A stretch of 64,000 nt of DNA from Certhia americana (Eukaryota > Chordata > Aves > Passeriformes > Certhiidae). The stretch is from assembly GCA_018697195.1 (NCBI GenBank), contig JAGMWU010000044.1:192805-256804 (forward strand), in the 5' to 3' direction. The position numbers and the translations under genes are program-made. Position 1 is the stretch's first letter. Each line of letters starts with the position of its first letter. Positions 30,026 through 43,316 of the stretch are shown in pieces. The notes beneath the pieces were generated by a model, which had not been told where the DNA came from, did not search any database, and saw nothing but the letters and a program-made list of their open reading frames with translations.

Positions 30026-33000
30026 AAGTGTGAAACTTCCTCTGCACAATTCAGTTTCCATTCTCTCTGCCTTGCTAGAACTTCTCTTCCTTTTCTTCAA
30101 CGTTTTCCCTCCTGAGATCATTGCTCTGACCCGAAATGTTTTGAGCTCCTTTCCCCACCTCTCCCTCCTATCCCAGGCTCCCTTGCCATGTTTGGGTTGT
30201 TCAGCCACGTGCAGATATTCCCTCCGCTCCTCTCAGGGATGTGCTGGCAGCCGAGTGAGAACCTGACAGAGAATCCAGAGTGTCAAGTGCCTCGTTCCCC
30301 ACCAAGGGTTCTCCTTCCCACCACACCCAGAGTTTAAGAGCTTGTGGGGTCACCCCACAGAACAAGCACAGCTCCTACAGCACAGGACACCTTCAGACTT
30401 TCAATCTTTTTATTTCCAACCCCTGCTAAGCCACCACAAGTGAAGGCAAACACTCCTTGTTGCTTTTTTCTGTGTTTAAATTAGTGACGTGAAAGCAGCA
30501 CGATGTCCACTCTAAGAAAATCCTGTGTTAGCTGAGGAACTGTACAACCCTCTTCCTTCACAGCAGTGTTTTTAATTTTTGCAAAGTTAAGTTTTTGCAG
30601 AGTTCTGGTCAACTTTTATTTTTCAAAATCTCTGCTTGAAAAAGCTCTCAGCATCCATGAGCATTGTCGAGTGGGAAAGGGAACCAGATCTCTGCACTGC
30701 TCTGATACCCAACGACCTTCGAGGTGAACCAGCACATCCTCAAACAGACAGGGAGCCATCAGCAGCAAACATTTGTATCTGAGAGCTCTGTGCTGACAGA
30801 AACCCACCCTGAAGATGAGCTGGACCTGCCAGAGTTGTGCCTGAGCATCACAACCAGCGAGCCCCGGGAGTTTGGAACAATCATCCTGCAGGCAATGAGC
30901 AAACCTGAACTCTGAGTGAACTCCTGCAGCCCCGCTCTGCCCATTGTCCCCCGCTCGGGGTCTGCAGTGACTGCATGAGAACCCCGGGCTGCGGGGACCT
31001 CACTCTGCTTGGGCAGGAGTGGGAAAAGCCAAGAGAACCCCGGGAAAAGCTGAGAGAACTCAGGGAACAAAGGGAAATTACCTGCGGCAGCTGCCGGAGA
31101 ACAATCCCGTTATAAATATCCCACGCGAGTTCCTCCTTTGGAGGAACTTTATTATTGTGAGGGAATTAATAAGAATGGTTGCTTCAGAAGTTATCCTACA
31201 ATAACTATTCAGCCGACTTCCCCGTAGAGAAATGCCTAATGCTGCTTTCCCTCCGAGCAGAATGGAGCCCTAAACATAGAAACAACCCCTCTCCCCAACC
31301 CCATTCATGGACCAACACACCCACGGACTGCTCCTGTCCCTGCTCCTCCCTGCTGGCCTGAGCTGCAGGGAGGTCACAGTGCCCAGGAGGTGACATCAAA
31401 CCAACCCCAGGGTGCCATCTCTCCCCAGCCTGGACAAAAAGTAGGCCAAGAGCAGGTTCATGAACTGTTCTGCCACTGCTGAGCCTGTCCTGGCCGGTTT
31501 CTTCCCTGGATGAGCTGCAGCAGGAGGTGGACTTTGGGCACAACTTGTGGTCTGTGACTTTTGTGCAATTAGAGGACACCAGTTCCCTTTCCTGGAGGAA
31601 AAACTGGGACCTGTCACAGGGAAAGACTGTGGGAAATATCTCCAAAAAAAAATTAAAAATCTGGTACCAGAAAGACTGAACGCCGCTGCTCCTTGTAATT
31701 CTCCCACTACAAGAGAAAGAAGTTTCTAAAACTCGTTTAATCCACTGGCAACACAGTATATAAATCTGTGTTTCATTAACTTATAAATATGACTTTGAGT
31801 GCACTCCGGAGAATCTTAGGACTGAGAAAACCTTGTGAAAGTGAAACCACTTTTTTTTTTTAATAAATGAAGCCCAAGATTGCCAAAATTCTCAGCTAAA
31901 ACTTACAGGAAACACCGGCACTCTGAACTTTCAAAGTCCAAATTAAGCTCTGCGAGACCTCTGCTTTTCCATTTTTAACCTGGTGAAGCAGCTCCTGAAA
32001 AGCACAGCTAAAAAACCACCTGGAATTCCACGAGGAAACAGGGACAGGCCTACAAAGGACTGAATGGAGAATGAAAACCCACTAAAAAACGAAGAGAAGC
32101 GTGCCCAGAAATGAGGAAAGGCCAGAATCCTTCCCCAGCTTTAATTCTGTGCCTCCATGTCAATAAGTTATGATTCTGTTTAGCTCCATGAATGCCCTGT
32201 TTGTTTTAGGGGGCAGAATGGAAGCAGCGCTCGCTGAATAGGTGGCCACACAATAGATCTTTTTATTTTCATTGTGCTTAACGTAATATCCCTTGCCACT
32301 CTTCAGACTACGCTCCAAATAAAATTATTCCTGGCTGCATATATATTCTATAAGAGCGCTCATTGTTTTAGCATCCTTGGAATTCACAAACAATCATTTC
32401 CTTCTGTAGAATTCTGGATTTTCTCCTGTTCTGCAGGCGAGAGACACGGGATGAACTCCGTAATTGAAGTTTTTGTGCGTTCAGGACTTTGCAAAGACAA
32501 GGGACACATCCTAGCAGGTAAATCTCTGTTTTACAGAGCTCCACAGAGGAGCAGCTTTACAGGTTAGGTTAAAAAAAAAAGCTCCTTTTTGACTCCTCAT
32601 GTGATCCTCCAAGAGAGGATATCCCAGGATTTAGAGAGGAAACAAGCGTACACACACCAACAGAGTTATTAGTGAAGGTTTTTCTATTTTCTAATAAAAT
32701 TCAAGTTCTTCCCAAGTTTTCCTGCCACACTGGAACTCTGTCCAACTCCTCAGGAGCGTTGGTCAAACTCAAGTACTTTGGCTGGTGATTCACCCCAGTG
32801 TGTATTTATTTATTTAATGACAAATGAGTGAGCAAAGCAATATCTCAGCAGTCAATACTTTATTATTGAATGTTTAATAACCTGTATTTATTTCAAGAAG
32901 AGGCCTAACATTTGCTTTAAAACTGACAAATAAAAATTATCCACATCCTCCTTTTCCTGAGGTCACTAATGATGGTGAAAATGTGCCAAGGTTGAGGTTC

Positions 33001-33169
33001 TGAAGCTTCTTTTTTCTCTGCCCCTACAAATTTAAATTTATGATTTTATGCAACTATTCTAAGGTTTATTATTTTTCTAATTGAATGAAAAGCCTGCCAT
33101 TAAAAAGAGGAAATATAAAGGAGAGAGAGAAAAGGAGATAAACTGTTTTTATGATCTTGGTGAAAGTTC

Positions 33170-33250
33170 AAAGAATCACAGAAACAATAATGTTGGGAAA
33201 GACCTCCAAGATCATCAAGTCCAACCTTTGACCGAACAAACGTAAAGCTC
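33170..33250 (-). mobile_element. Short CR1 3' end
   Basis: agaatcacagaaacaataat then gttgggaaagacctccaaga and tcatcaagtccaacctttga. Confidence 0.75.
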
Positions 33251-34454
33251 TTAAAACAGAAATAAAGATTGAAGTGTGAATACTATTCCAAACAGAGGTT
33301 TTCCAATAATTATTTAACTCCAACTACCTCTGCATCTTTAATCCTGCTGAAAGACCCACACCTGCCCCTCTGTTCTGAGTGAAAACCCCAAATACAAACA
33401 GAAAACACAAAGTTCTGTCAAATTCAGCAAATAAGGAGAAAAATCTTTTATAAACCACACTAATCTCCTAATACAGCAGAAATTTTAGTGACCCAAAGTT
33501 TAAATTGACGTGATTCTACTCCTTAAACACGCTATAAAAGAACCTCTAAACTTACTCTTCAGGTTTCAAAACAAATTCCAAGTACACACAATTTTTATAA
33601 AATCTAAGTTTTTTGTTCTGGAAATCACTAAGTTTCTCTATGAAAAGGTTAGCTTTATGCAAGAAAAACTAAATTTCCCTCTCTGCTGAACCTGAAGGTT
33701 TTAGGAAACAGTCAAAAAATTGAAATTCCACCACAGTAAAAATCAAAAATGTGCTGGTGACAGGAATTCCCACCATTACTAGTAAATGCCAGGTGGTATC
33801 AAACTGTAGATACTTATATTGCCACTTATGTTAAAGAGAAGGGGGATAAAAAAGGGAAAAAAAATAGCACAGAATGTATTTACTCAGGATTTACTCAGTA
33901 AAACAATTCATTAACCTTACAGTCGGTTTTGGGGAGTTGGAAAAGGAGAGAATGTGAGCAGATATTGAAAGAAAATACAGGAATTGGACACTAAGAGAGA
34001 GAGAGGGAGTGGGGAACAGGAGTGAAGGTGGTGAAGTGATCCATGACTAAACAGGAGAAAAAGCTGGTTGGGAAAGCAGGGAAAAAAAAAAAAAAAAAGC
34101 ACAGATACAGATACAAATTTAAGTAGCAGAATATATTTTAAGCTCAGATTCCCCAATATTCTTAGACGGGAATGATATTTAGGACAGGAAAAAAAAAAAA
34201 AAAAAAAAAAGCAGGACTCAACTTACAGCTGAAGTGGGGCTTGGGTTTTGATGTGGGGGTTTTTATGTCGGGGGATGGGGGAGTGGGATGTAAATACAGC
34301 GTTTTGGAAAGGTGTGTTTGTGTTCCATAAATAGATTATTCTAAGGAATAATCAGATTCAGATCCTGCTCTCGGACAGCGTGAAGGGGCGAGGTGAGTGT
34401 ATCAGCGTTCCACAGCCGTTCTTTCTGCGGGCAGCTGGCTACTTTAGGACATTT

Positions 34455-36050
34455 TATTGGAAAAAAAAAAAAAAAAAGAGAGAGGGAAAAGGGGGGGGGA
34501 AAAAATTAGGGTGTGAATAGGGGGAAAGCCGTGGGGGAAGCAGCAGTAGGGGTTCGTGGCGGCTGCCCCAGGCCGGCCCCGCTGTGAGGGCGGCTCGCAC
34601 GGCGCAGGCCCGCGCGTGAGGGGGAAGCCGCTCCCGCGCTCCCCTCAGCGCATCCCCGCCTGCCGCAGCGCGCCCCAGCAACAGCGCCTCATTAGCATAG
34701 CCCACCCCGGGCCGCGCCGCCTCATTGGCCCGCAGCGCCGCGGCGCCGACCAATGGCGGCGCGCTATGCAAATGCGGGCGCGCAGTTGCCAGGGCAGAGC
34801 TGGCGCGCGGCGGCCAATGGGCGCGGGCTCCATAAACAAGGAGCGCGATTGAGCTTTGTCACATTCGCCGGGCGCTGTTAACACTTTCCAGTTTAGGGCG
34901 AAATTAGCTCCATCTCCCGAGGATCAGGCTCATGTTCTACATTTCACCCCCACAGCAAGGGCAGGGCGGCGCAGCCATGATACACGGGATTTACGGATAA
35001 GCGCGCCCGCCTTAGGATTTCGCCTCGCCCGGCTCCGGGACGCCTTCTCCAAGGCTGGGATGCGAGAGATTCCCCCAACGCTGCCGGGTGGGAGCGAGCC
35101 CGGCTGGAATTCTTCCCGGGGCTTTAAAAAGCTCCAAAGTTCCCTGTCGCTGCCTTCCTTAGGCAGGTCACCTCCTAAAATTACTGTGTCAGGCTACTCC
35201 TGTCCTTCCCTTTTTTCATTCCCTTTTTCCCAAGGATCTGAATTTACGTTTCATTGGTTTGGGTTTAACCCTAAAGACACAACATCCTTTATTATTATAA
35301 TTATAATTCACCACCACCCCCCTCGCCGACAGATTTTAAGCAAATGAAATTTCAGCTCGTTCCACCGCCGCTAACGACTGAACATGAGCGAAGCTGAAGC
35401 ATCCTACGAGAAATAAGATTTTTTTTTTTTTCTTTTGACCGATCTTTAAAGGGAAGCTAAAAAAAAAATAAAGATAAATGATCTGACAGCATATGGGTGT
35501 CTCTGCGCCTGTGACGGCGTGAATCCATCAGTGACCAGCCCCGCTCGCTGGGCTGCTGGGGAGATCCCCTTCCCACGCCAAGGGGGGGATGCGGATGTGG
35601 AAAACCGGCGGCTGGAAATGCAAAGAGTGACAGACAAGACTTACTCTGGAAGCCCCCGGCTGTCCCTGCAGCAGCAGCAGCAGCACTGTCCCCTGTCTCT
35701 CTACGCCGTGGCGGCCGCAGCGATGCCGGGCATGTTTTACTGCACTTTGCCGAGCCCGGCAGCGATGTGCCAGCGCCGCTGCGAGTCACTCACCTGCCGA
35801 GGGGGTGGGAGGGGTGCTTCCTGTTCTCCGGGGCTCCGCCAAGGTGCCACCGGACAGGGGACAAGGTGTCACCGGACAGGGGATAGGGCACGGAGCCCCC
35901 GGCCCCGCTGCGGTGACCTCGCTGCCCTGTCAGAGCGGGGACAGCACCTGGGGACAGCCCTGTTGGTGAGGGGTGCTAGGACAGCACAGCCCCTCAGAGC
36001 TGCAGCCGGCAAACTGATTGTACCGAGAGCCCAAAATGTCAGTGCTGACT
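34455..36050. promoter_or_regulatory. Intronic CpG island with CCAAT and octamer motifs
   Basis: A GC- and CpG-rich island inside the 26 kb intron, unlike the AT-rich sequence around it. The densest part, 34555-34870, has an inverted CCAAT box (34724-34728), two forward CCAAT boxes (34750-34754, 34814-34818), an octamer ATGCAAAT (34766-34773), many GGCGC elements, and a weak TATA-like CATAAACAA at 34831-34839. On the minus strand two good splice donors lie in the island: GGCAG/GTGAGT (after 35794) and CCAGA/GTAAGT (after 35645). On the plus strand there is GCGAG/GTGAGT at 34392/34393. It could be an alternative DYRK1A promoter, an antisense or bidirectional non-coding RNA promoter, or an enhancer island. 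No convincing ORF is present. Confidence 0.55.
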
Positions 36051-36104
36051 GAACTTAGAAAGTGTTACCGGCTCGCTCATTCAACAACTTCATTTTGGAC
36101 GTTT

Positions 36105-36310
36105 TAGCAGTAGTGAAACTCCTGAAGTGTCTCCTTACGTGCTGGGAAACACCAGCAAAACTACCTGAGAGAAACTCTTGAAATATTTCCCTGNNNNNNN
36201 NNNATGCCCTAAAACACCAGCAAAAGCACCTGAGTGAAACTCCTAAAATACCCCCCTGTATGCCCTGAAACACCTGTAACCACCCGAGTGTGTGTGAAAC
36301 ACCCCTCAAA
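36105..36310. repeat. Diverged tandem repeat around the assembly gap
   Basis: Units of roughly 55-70 bp share the phrases gtgaaactcct, aaacaccagcaaaa.cacctga and ccctgtatgccctgaaacacc. Copies lie on both sides of the N run, so the gap probably reflects collapsed or unresolved copies. Confidence 0.6.
36194..36203. other. Assembly gap (10 N)
   Basis: Ten consecutive N. The short fixed length suggests a placeholder gap of unknown true size. It falls inside a diverged tandem repeat. Confidence 0.98.
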
Positions 36311-37447
36311 ACCCAGTGCTGCCCGTTCTTTATCTCGTGGCAGCTTTTTTAACCAATTTATTGCATTTATTTCGTGCCCCTCTGCGTTACCTGCCCAGGG
36401 GCTTACAAGATTTTCCAAGCAATCCGGGCTGGGCCGGGACTTTGCAGCACTAATCCTTGTGCTGGGCTGCTCCGCTGTCCTTTCAGGGAAAATACTTTTA
36501 TCAGCACTTCACCGAGAGTTCCTCTCTCGTGTTGGTGCAGCGCCTCCTCCTTCCCCCCACCTCCAAAGAACATTACTCACAATTTGCAGTTTGCAGCGCC
36601 AAACTAATTAGAGATGGAATAAATTACCTGCTACGTGGCAGCACGAGAGGTGAAAAACACCCAATATTTTATCCCAAATCAATACCCGGCCTGATGGCTC
36701 AGGCATTTCCAGCTGAACGTAAAGTTAGCGGAAATATCGGCATCGTTTTTAAAGCTCTCCTTTTGTACGAACGGATATATATATATTTAAAAAAAAAAAA
36801 AATTAAAAAATAAATCTTTTCCTACTCATAAAACTCATCAAGGGAAATTACTTGAATTATTCTATTTCCCATTTGTAGTTACTGAGGCACAAGATATATT
36901 TAAACAGTTGGTAGAGAAAAAATGGGAAGCATCTCCCATATCAATGTACAGCCAGCATGCCAAACCATGAATGTAAGAGCTAAACAAGGGATGAATACAT
37001 CATGTGCAAGAGTCTCACATGATATAAATTATTCAATACCTGACCAAAGAGAACAGCTTTCAGGAGAGAGGGGGAGGATCTCCAAGTACTTTTGTAGTTT
37101 GAATACAGGCAGGGTTAGGAATTGATGCAGAATCTTTTGAACTCGGTTAAATAATCCCATGTTATTTTCAAACTATTTCACTGGGTGACATCCATCCAGC
37201 TCTGGCGTCTACCATAAATAAAGGTGGATTTCATCTAACACAGCGATGACAATTTTAAAATAAAACCCAACTGGAAAAATAAAATAACTTGGCACGTGGG
37301 CAAGTGTGTATTTTCAGATTTTGGGCTGTCCCCTCCTTCCACTTGCAGGATTTGCACAGCTCTATGGATATTAAAAGTCTTTCTTTCTTTACTTGGCTGT
37401 ACACTTTGGGATTTTTGGGATTGGATTTGAGATTGCTGTTAACCTAT

Positions 37448-37463
37448 CACACACACACACACG
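37448..37463. repeat. (CA)n microsatellite
   Basis: About eight CA units ending in cacgcag. Confidence 0.8.
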
Positions 37464-37689
37464 CAGAGGCTTTTTCAATAAAAAAACTGAACTACAAAAA
37501 AATATCCACCATTATAAATTCCACCTTGATTATGGGGAAGCTGCTGGTGTGATGATTCCAGGGAATTCCCCACTGGCTGATTTCATGGATGATTTTGAAG
37601 TAGTTCATGTCACTCCAAGGGAAATTTATAGCACTGAAATTTTGGCTACAGAGCAGTTCTGTTTCATTTGAAGACATTGCACTGCTTTG

Positions 37690-37797
37690 ATACTCTGTAT
37701 TAATAACACAAATTCTGATGGAATTCCTAAAAAATCAGAATACTTTGTATAAATAACAGAAATTCTGATGGAGTTCCTAAAAACCAGAATACTTTAA
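37690..37797. repeat. Tandem duplication, unit about 51 bp
   Basis: Two copies of atact.tgtat.aataaca.aaattctgatgga.ttcctaaaaa.cagaa side by side. Confidence 0.85.
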
Positions 37798-38729
37798 AAC
37801 TCCTGGGCGTGCTGTCCTTATTAATCCGTATCACAGATCATAAAATAAGAACATTCCAGGTTTTTTCCTCACTCCAAAGTTCCTGGAAGCACCAGAACTA
37901 TTCCATAAAACCCTCACAGGTCATGAACTGCACCTAAACCATTTTTCTGCTGTTTTTGCAATGATTTGATAACTGATACCTGCACTTCACAGCAGGATTC
38001 TGAAGCCAGTCCTGACAAACTCCACTCAGAGTTCTCAAGTCACTAAACAATAAATCATCCCCCAGTAAAAAGTTTTAATATTTTCATATCCAGCTTAGTG
38101 CTCATCACAGAAAATAATTTAAAAAAAATCAGAAATAAATCCAGGCAAGGGGGTTGACAAGTCCAGTCAAACCTCACAATTCCAAAGCACTCATTTGAAA
38201 GCCCAATTTCCTGCCTTTGTAATAATTCCTGAATTTAGTACACACACTTTTAAGTTTAAGCAATTACTTCTTTTGATTTGTCTCACCTTGAAGTAGCAGC
38301 TTTTAAGGAGAAAAAGAAACTTAAGTGTGGTTGAATCTGTACTTCCAGCTGGAAACCACCAAAAATTGGGGATGCCAAACTTCACTAATCCAAACAATAC
38401 AAAACTGTATTGATTTCTCTCAAGCAACACAAATTTCAACCCAGAAAAATTTAAAACACAACAACAAAAACCATCCACAAAATGAACAAAAAATATCACT
38501 ATTCCTTTAGGATAATACTGTGATTTAAGAAAAAATTTTTTTGAAGTGTAACTTGCCTTTTTCCTTCTAAGACTTTATTGTTTCTAGCATAATCTAAGGA
38601 GCAGGTATTAAAGCTAACTCTGAAAACTGGGGTTTTGTTCACACTAATAAAAACAACGAAATCAACGCTATCCAAGTATCAGAGTTGTGTAAATTTTAAA
38701 AATAAATTTTGTCTGAATCTTCTAAAATT

Positions 38730-38942
38730 TAGAATGGTTTGGGTTGGAAGGGAACTCAAAAATTATCCAGTGCCACCCCTGCCATGGCAGGGACCCCTCC
38801 CAGTGTCCCAATGTCCAACCTGGCCTGGGACACTGCCAGGGATCCAGGGACAGCCACAGCTGCTCTGGGAATTCCAGCCCAGCCCCTCCCAGGGAAGAGT
38901 TCCTTCCCAATATCCCATTTAACCCTGCTTTCAGGGATCTTT
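38730..38942 (-). mobile_element. CR1 LINE 3' fragment
   Basis: aatggtttgggttggaaggg, ctgccatggcagggacccct, aatgtccaacctggcctggg, ccagggatccagggacagcc. Confidence 0.92.
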
Positions 38943-39952
38943 AGCTGATCTGCAGCCATAAATCTGATTCCCAGCTTACAAAAACTCCCATTTGCCACGA
39001 CTGGGCTCCTCCTTTCCAAGAAGTGCCACCCGTCCCCTTGCAGGGACATCATGGAAGATGCATAAACCAAAGACACCCTGCTCCAGGAACATTTAAGCCT
39101 CTCCTTTCATCAATCTGGTTTTTCTGGAATGTCCATTCCCAGAACAAGCTCTTGAGAGCTGCAGCATCCACGTGGGAAGTGATGCACCCTGGTCAATGCA
39201 CCAAAAAAAGCAGATGACTTCCAAGGGGTGCAGGGAGGGAAGGAATCATCCCAGCATTTCCTGAAGGATCTGTAAACTCCACCAAGGAAAAGCTGACTGG
39301 ATAATTTGCCATGGGTTTCCTCACCTCCTGAGAGGTGCAAAAGAAGCAATCCACTGGAGGAAAGAGACTTGGATGTTCCCAAGGAAAGGTGATGACAGAA
39401 AATTATTTATAGGATCTAAACACCAAACACAGAAGGAATTCTTCAAGGTTCAGCCAACAACTGTGTTCTGGGAAAAGATCACCCCAAGTCCTGTTCATAG
39501 CAGGAACGTTCACGAAGTTCTAACCCCTAAATGCTTTAATCCAAACCAAACTGTGTCCTGGTCTGGTTCAGGGCATGTTCCCAATTCCTGAGGACACTGT
39601 GAACATCACATTTCCAGGCACCACACACGACTGTCTGCAATGCAAAGGAACCACGAGCCTACAAAGGGTGAAGTCACTGCGAGTCAAGAAAAGCGAAACA
39701 ATAACACACCAACTCTTTATTAAATATCAATAAGCTTCAAAGCTTCAGCACTGAGGTTTTAAAAGTGTTCTCAGGGAACAGAACACCCAGCTCCATGTGA
39801 AAACTCATTGGAGTGAGGGGCTGTGCCAGGCTGTGATGGGAAGAGATGGTTGAGAAGGGGTGCAGAGAAATGTTAGCCCAAAGAAATGTCACCCCAAAGA
39901 AATGTCACCCCAATGAGAGCAGTTATCAAACACTCCTCAAGGTAATGGGACT

Positions 39953-40122
39953 TAGGTTGCCCAGAGCAGCTGTGGCTGTTCCTGGATCCCTAGAAGTGGC
40001 CAAAGCCAGCCTGGATGGGGCTGGAGCACCCTGGGATAGTGGAAGGTGTCCCTGCCCAGTTCAGGAGTGGAACTGGGTGAGTTTTAAGGTCGCTCCCAAC
40101 CCAAAGCATTCCGTGATTCCAG
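39953..40122 (+). mobile_element. CR1 LINE 3' fragment
   Basis: gcccagagcagctgtggctg, ccctgggatagtggaaggtg, aaggtcgctcccaacccaaa, gcattccgtgattcc. Confidence 0.9.
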
Positions 40123-41261
40123 GAATTTGGAGGACAAAGTATAAAACAAGCCCAGGATCTGTCAGCTCTAAGATGTTTGTAGAAGACATGTAACTCATCA
40201 TTCTCCTCACTGCCATGGAGCCCAACTTCTTACCAAGAGTTTGAAAGCCTTACTGGAAAGGAAGAGCAATATTGTTTCTCGTGCCCCAAACCCATTGTAA
40301 AAAGCAGGGCCTTGGTGCAGAAGGAGCAGAAAAAGCCCAAAGCTCCTGCTCCTGTTTTGCAGCACCAGTTGTTCTGCCAAGCAGTGGTGTGACCCTCGAG
40401 GCTGTGCTTTGCCAAAGCAGCTGGGTTGAAAGCACCCATGGAGTTGTTTTCTGGCCCCGCTGGCCAAGAGAGCACAGAACTGCTTCCAAATGTCACTCAA
40501 GCTCACACAGCTCCTCAAAACTTCTGGGGCAATTTGCAGGATTCTGAGATTTCTTAGCAGCTCCAGAGAGCCTGACCGTGTCTGAGCAGAAGGTGCCAGA
40601 GAGGACTTTCCTCCTTTTTTCACTCCACAAAAGGGTGAGGGGAGACTTCCCAACACCTCTGCAAACAAAAGGGAGTGGACAGGGGTGGAATATTGTCTTT
40701 GCCATCATTGGTGAGAGAAAAGCACAGCAGAGCCTTCAGAGGGTAATGGCACTGACCACCTTTAGCAAACAGTCCAACATTTCCAAACGTTCCTGAGGCG
40801 TTTCTTGTTCTCCAAAAGTGATCGGTTCCTATCTCTGAATGAGGAAAGCCAGGCCTCTGCCAGAGGTGTCACTAATCTAAAGGTGCAGTACTTGTCTAAT
40901 TACCTGGTCTTTGATGAAATTCCAAGGATTCATTAGGAGCTGATGTTGAAAGGAGCCCAAATCACTTTGTTTAAGTAGCTGCTACCCAGACTCGCTCAGA
41001 AGACACCGATTCACTTTTCTCTAAATTGATCAAAAGGCTTATCCAGGAGGGAGATTAACCATCACCCTAATGGGTTAGGGCAGCTTCTTGGGAAGATGAA
41101 GCTACTACTAATCTGTTATCGAGGATAATGTGGATTTTTGATGGCAAAAAGATACTGCTAATAAACTGGGATCCATGGGAGAGAGTGTGACACGAAGTCA
41201 AACAATAAAATATTGTAAACAATCTGTAAATACTGAGCACCTGTATCTGTGCTAAGGGTAT

Positions 41262-41468
41262 TTGTAGGGAAGGAATTGGTCCCTGTGAGGATGGGGAATG
41301 GAGAAGCTGTGGATGTTCCATCCCTGGAAGTGTCCAAGGCCAGGTTGGACAGGGCTTGGAGCAGCCTGGGATCGTGGAAGGTGTCCCTGCCCATGGCAGG
41401 AGGTGGGAATGGGATGAGTTTTTTTTTTTTAAGGTCCCTTCCAACCCAAATCATTCTGGGGCTCTATG
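41262..41468 (+). mobile_element. CR1 LINE 3' fragment
   Basis: gtgtccaaggccaggttgga, cagggcttggagcagcctgg, gtgtccctgcccatggcagg, aaggtcccttccaacccaaa. A T10 run interrupts the tail. Confidence 0.92.
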
Positions 41469-43179
41469 AAAGCAAGAATTCCCTTCTCCTCTCTACCAAC
41501 CCCTTCCCAGAAAAAAAAAAAAAAAAAATGAAGGAGATCTTTCATTCATCACGTACAGGCTATAATCCATGGAATTACAGGGGACCAATGATTCCTCAGG
41601 TGTGTGAATACCCACTGAGTGTTTACTCAAATACCTGCAGCCAGAGTGAAAGACTGAAGCGAAAAGACGTCACTACGGATCTGGAAGTGTTTTGAACCCA
41701 AATCCCTGCTCCAGACGAAGTTAGCTCCCAAATTCTATTTAAGGAAGCTGCCTTCTATTGAGAAGAAGTGGAGTATTCAGCTGGCTCCGTTTTGGTGGCA
41801 CTTTTTCTGAGCAGAGAAGTGTCAGAATTTTTGCATTTGGATGGCAGCCTATAGAGCCTGGATTTCTCCCAAGAAAAAATGAAGTTGTGCTTCTTGCCTT
41901 CCCCTGGAGCTCCACATGCCTCCAGACATAAAAGAAAACACCAAACAAACAAAAAAACACAACAACTACTTTTTGCCTTTCTCAGGATCCAAACAGTCGT
42001 TGCCTGGGGGCTTTTGCTACCAGAATCTTTGTTGGAAAACAAAGCTGAACACAGAATTTAAGCTGAAGGTGCAGAATCCTAACTTGAAAACTGACCCATT
42101 GATTTGGGTGTGAAACAGCCTCGTTTTTTTCCTGAGGAAAATCTTTTTTTCCTTCACTGAAGAGAACTCATGAAGACTCCTGAAGTCCATGAAGTCAGCC
42201 CAAGCCAGGGGACAAGAACAACTTTACAGATAAAATTTCTCAGAAGATGGAAGAAAAGCTGAACTTTCCAAGGAAAGCAACACAAAATTCTCCCAGGCTT
42301 TGTAAGGGAGAAGGAAACAAAGGAATATTCCTGCAGCTGCAGGTCAGGAAAAAAAAGAAGTTATATTTCTATATATATATTTATATATTATGTATATATA
42401 ACAAAAGATAGAACAACCCTGGGGTTTTTTGCTTTGACAAAAGGGGAAAAAGAGCAATTTTCTCCTGAGACATCCTAAGTCCAAAGAGAAAGGAAAAAGG
42501 ATTTAAGGACAACAGTGGAATTAATAGCTGAGGAAGCATGGGAACAGCAGCTGAATACTCCTGGATGCAGCATATCCCAGGAATCCTTCCCCCCAGGCAG
42601 CCAGGACAGGGAACCAGCACAGATTTGTGCTGGGATCTGCTCCAGAGGCTGGGAATGCTCCGTGGACTAACAGGGAAACTGCTCTTTTTGTCTGGGAATT
42701 GGTGTTCCGAAATCTCCTCTGCCCACATCTGCTCCTGCAGCTCTCTGCTGGCACAGTTTACAAATGGAGTCTCTTCCTTGAGACAGCCTCCTTCCAATCA
42801 GTGAAAATGGCAAAGCAGGAGAGGCTCAGCTGGGAACCGAATTCTGGAAAATCCTGGGAGGTAAGGAAAGGAAAACACATCAAAAGCATCGGCCAATAAC
42901 TGCGCTGATTTGGGGCTGTGACCCTTTTTTCTCTGCAGGAGTTAAAAGAGGTTCATGCTCTTACCAAACACCTGCCCAGGGACATTAAAGGTGAGGAATG
43001 ATCAGTTGATTCTGAGGATCACCAATGACAAAACACAAGGTCATCACAAACTGATCTAAATTAAAGCATACAAGATAACTTGTATTTCTTTCTTTTTTTT
43101 TTTTTTTTTTTTTTTCTGTTATTTATTTATTCCAATTATCTTCATGCTGGGACTTAAGTTTTCCTTCAAGATCTCAGCT

Positions 43180-43316
43180 TGCCCAGAGCAGCCTGGATCC
43201 CTGGCAGTGTCCAAGGGGAGCTTGGAGCAGCCTGGGACAGTGGAGGTGACCCTGCCATGGCATGGGTTGGAATCAGATAATCTTTAAGCTCCAAACAATT
43301 CTGAGATTCCATGATC
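43180..43316 (+). mobile_element. CR1 LINE 3' fragment
   Basis: gcccagagcagcctggatcc, cttggagcagcctgggacag, ttctgagattccatgat. Confidence 0.85.

Noticed and set aside
34720..34860. CCAAT plus octamer arrangement resembling a histone H2A/H2B promoter
   Set aside because: No histone coding sequence follows on either strand.
35457..35789. Minus-strand frame in the island that would join in phase to DYRK1A exon 2 through the donor at 35645
   Set aside because: The phase match is real, but the frame begins with GTG, not ATG, and a match has a one in three chance. Kept only as part of the alternative-promoter idea.
35519..36052. 177-codon plus-strand open frame in the CpG island
   Set aside because: GC-rich sequence lacks stop codons by chance; translation has no recognisable family and no initiation or splice support.
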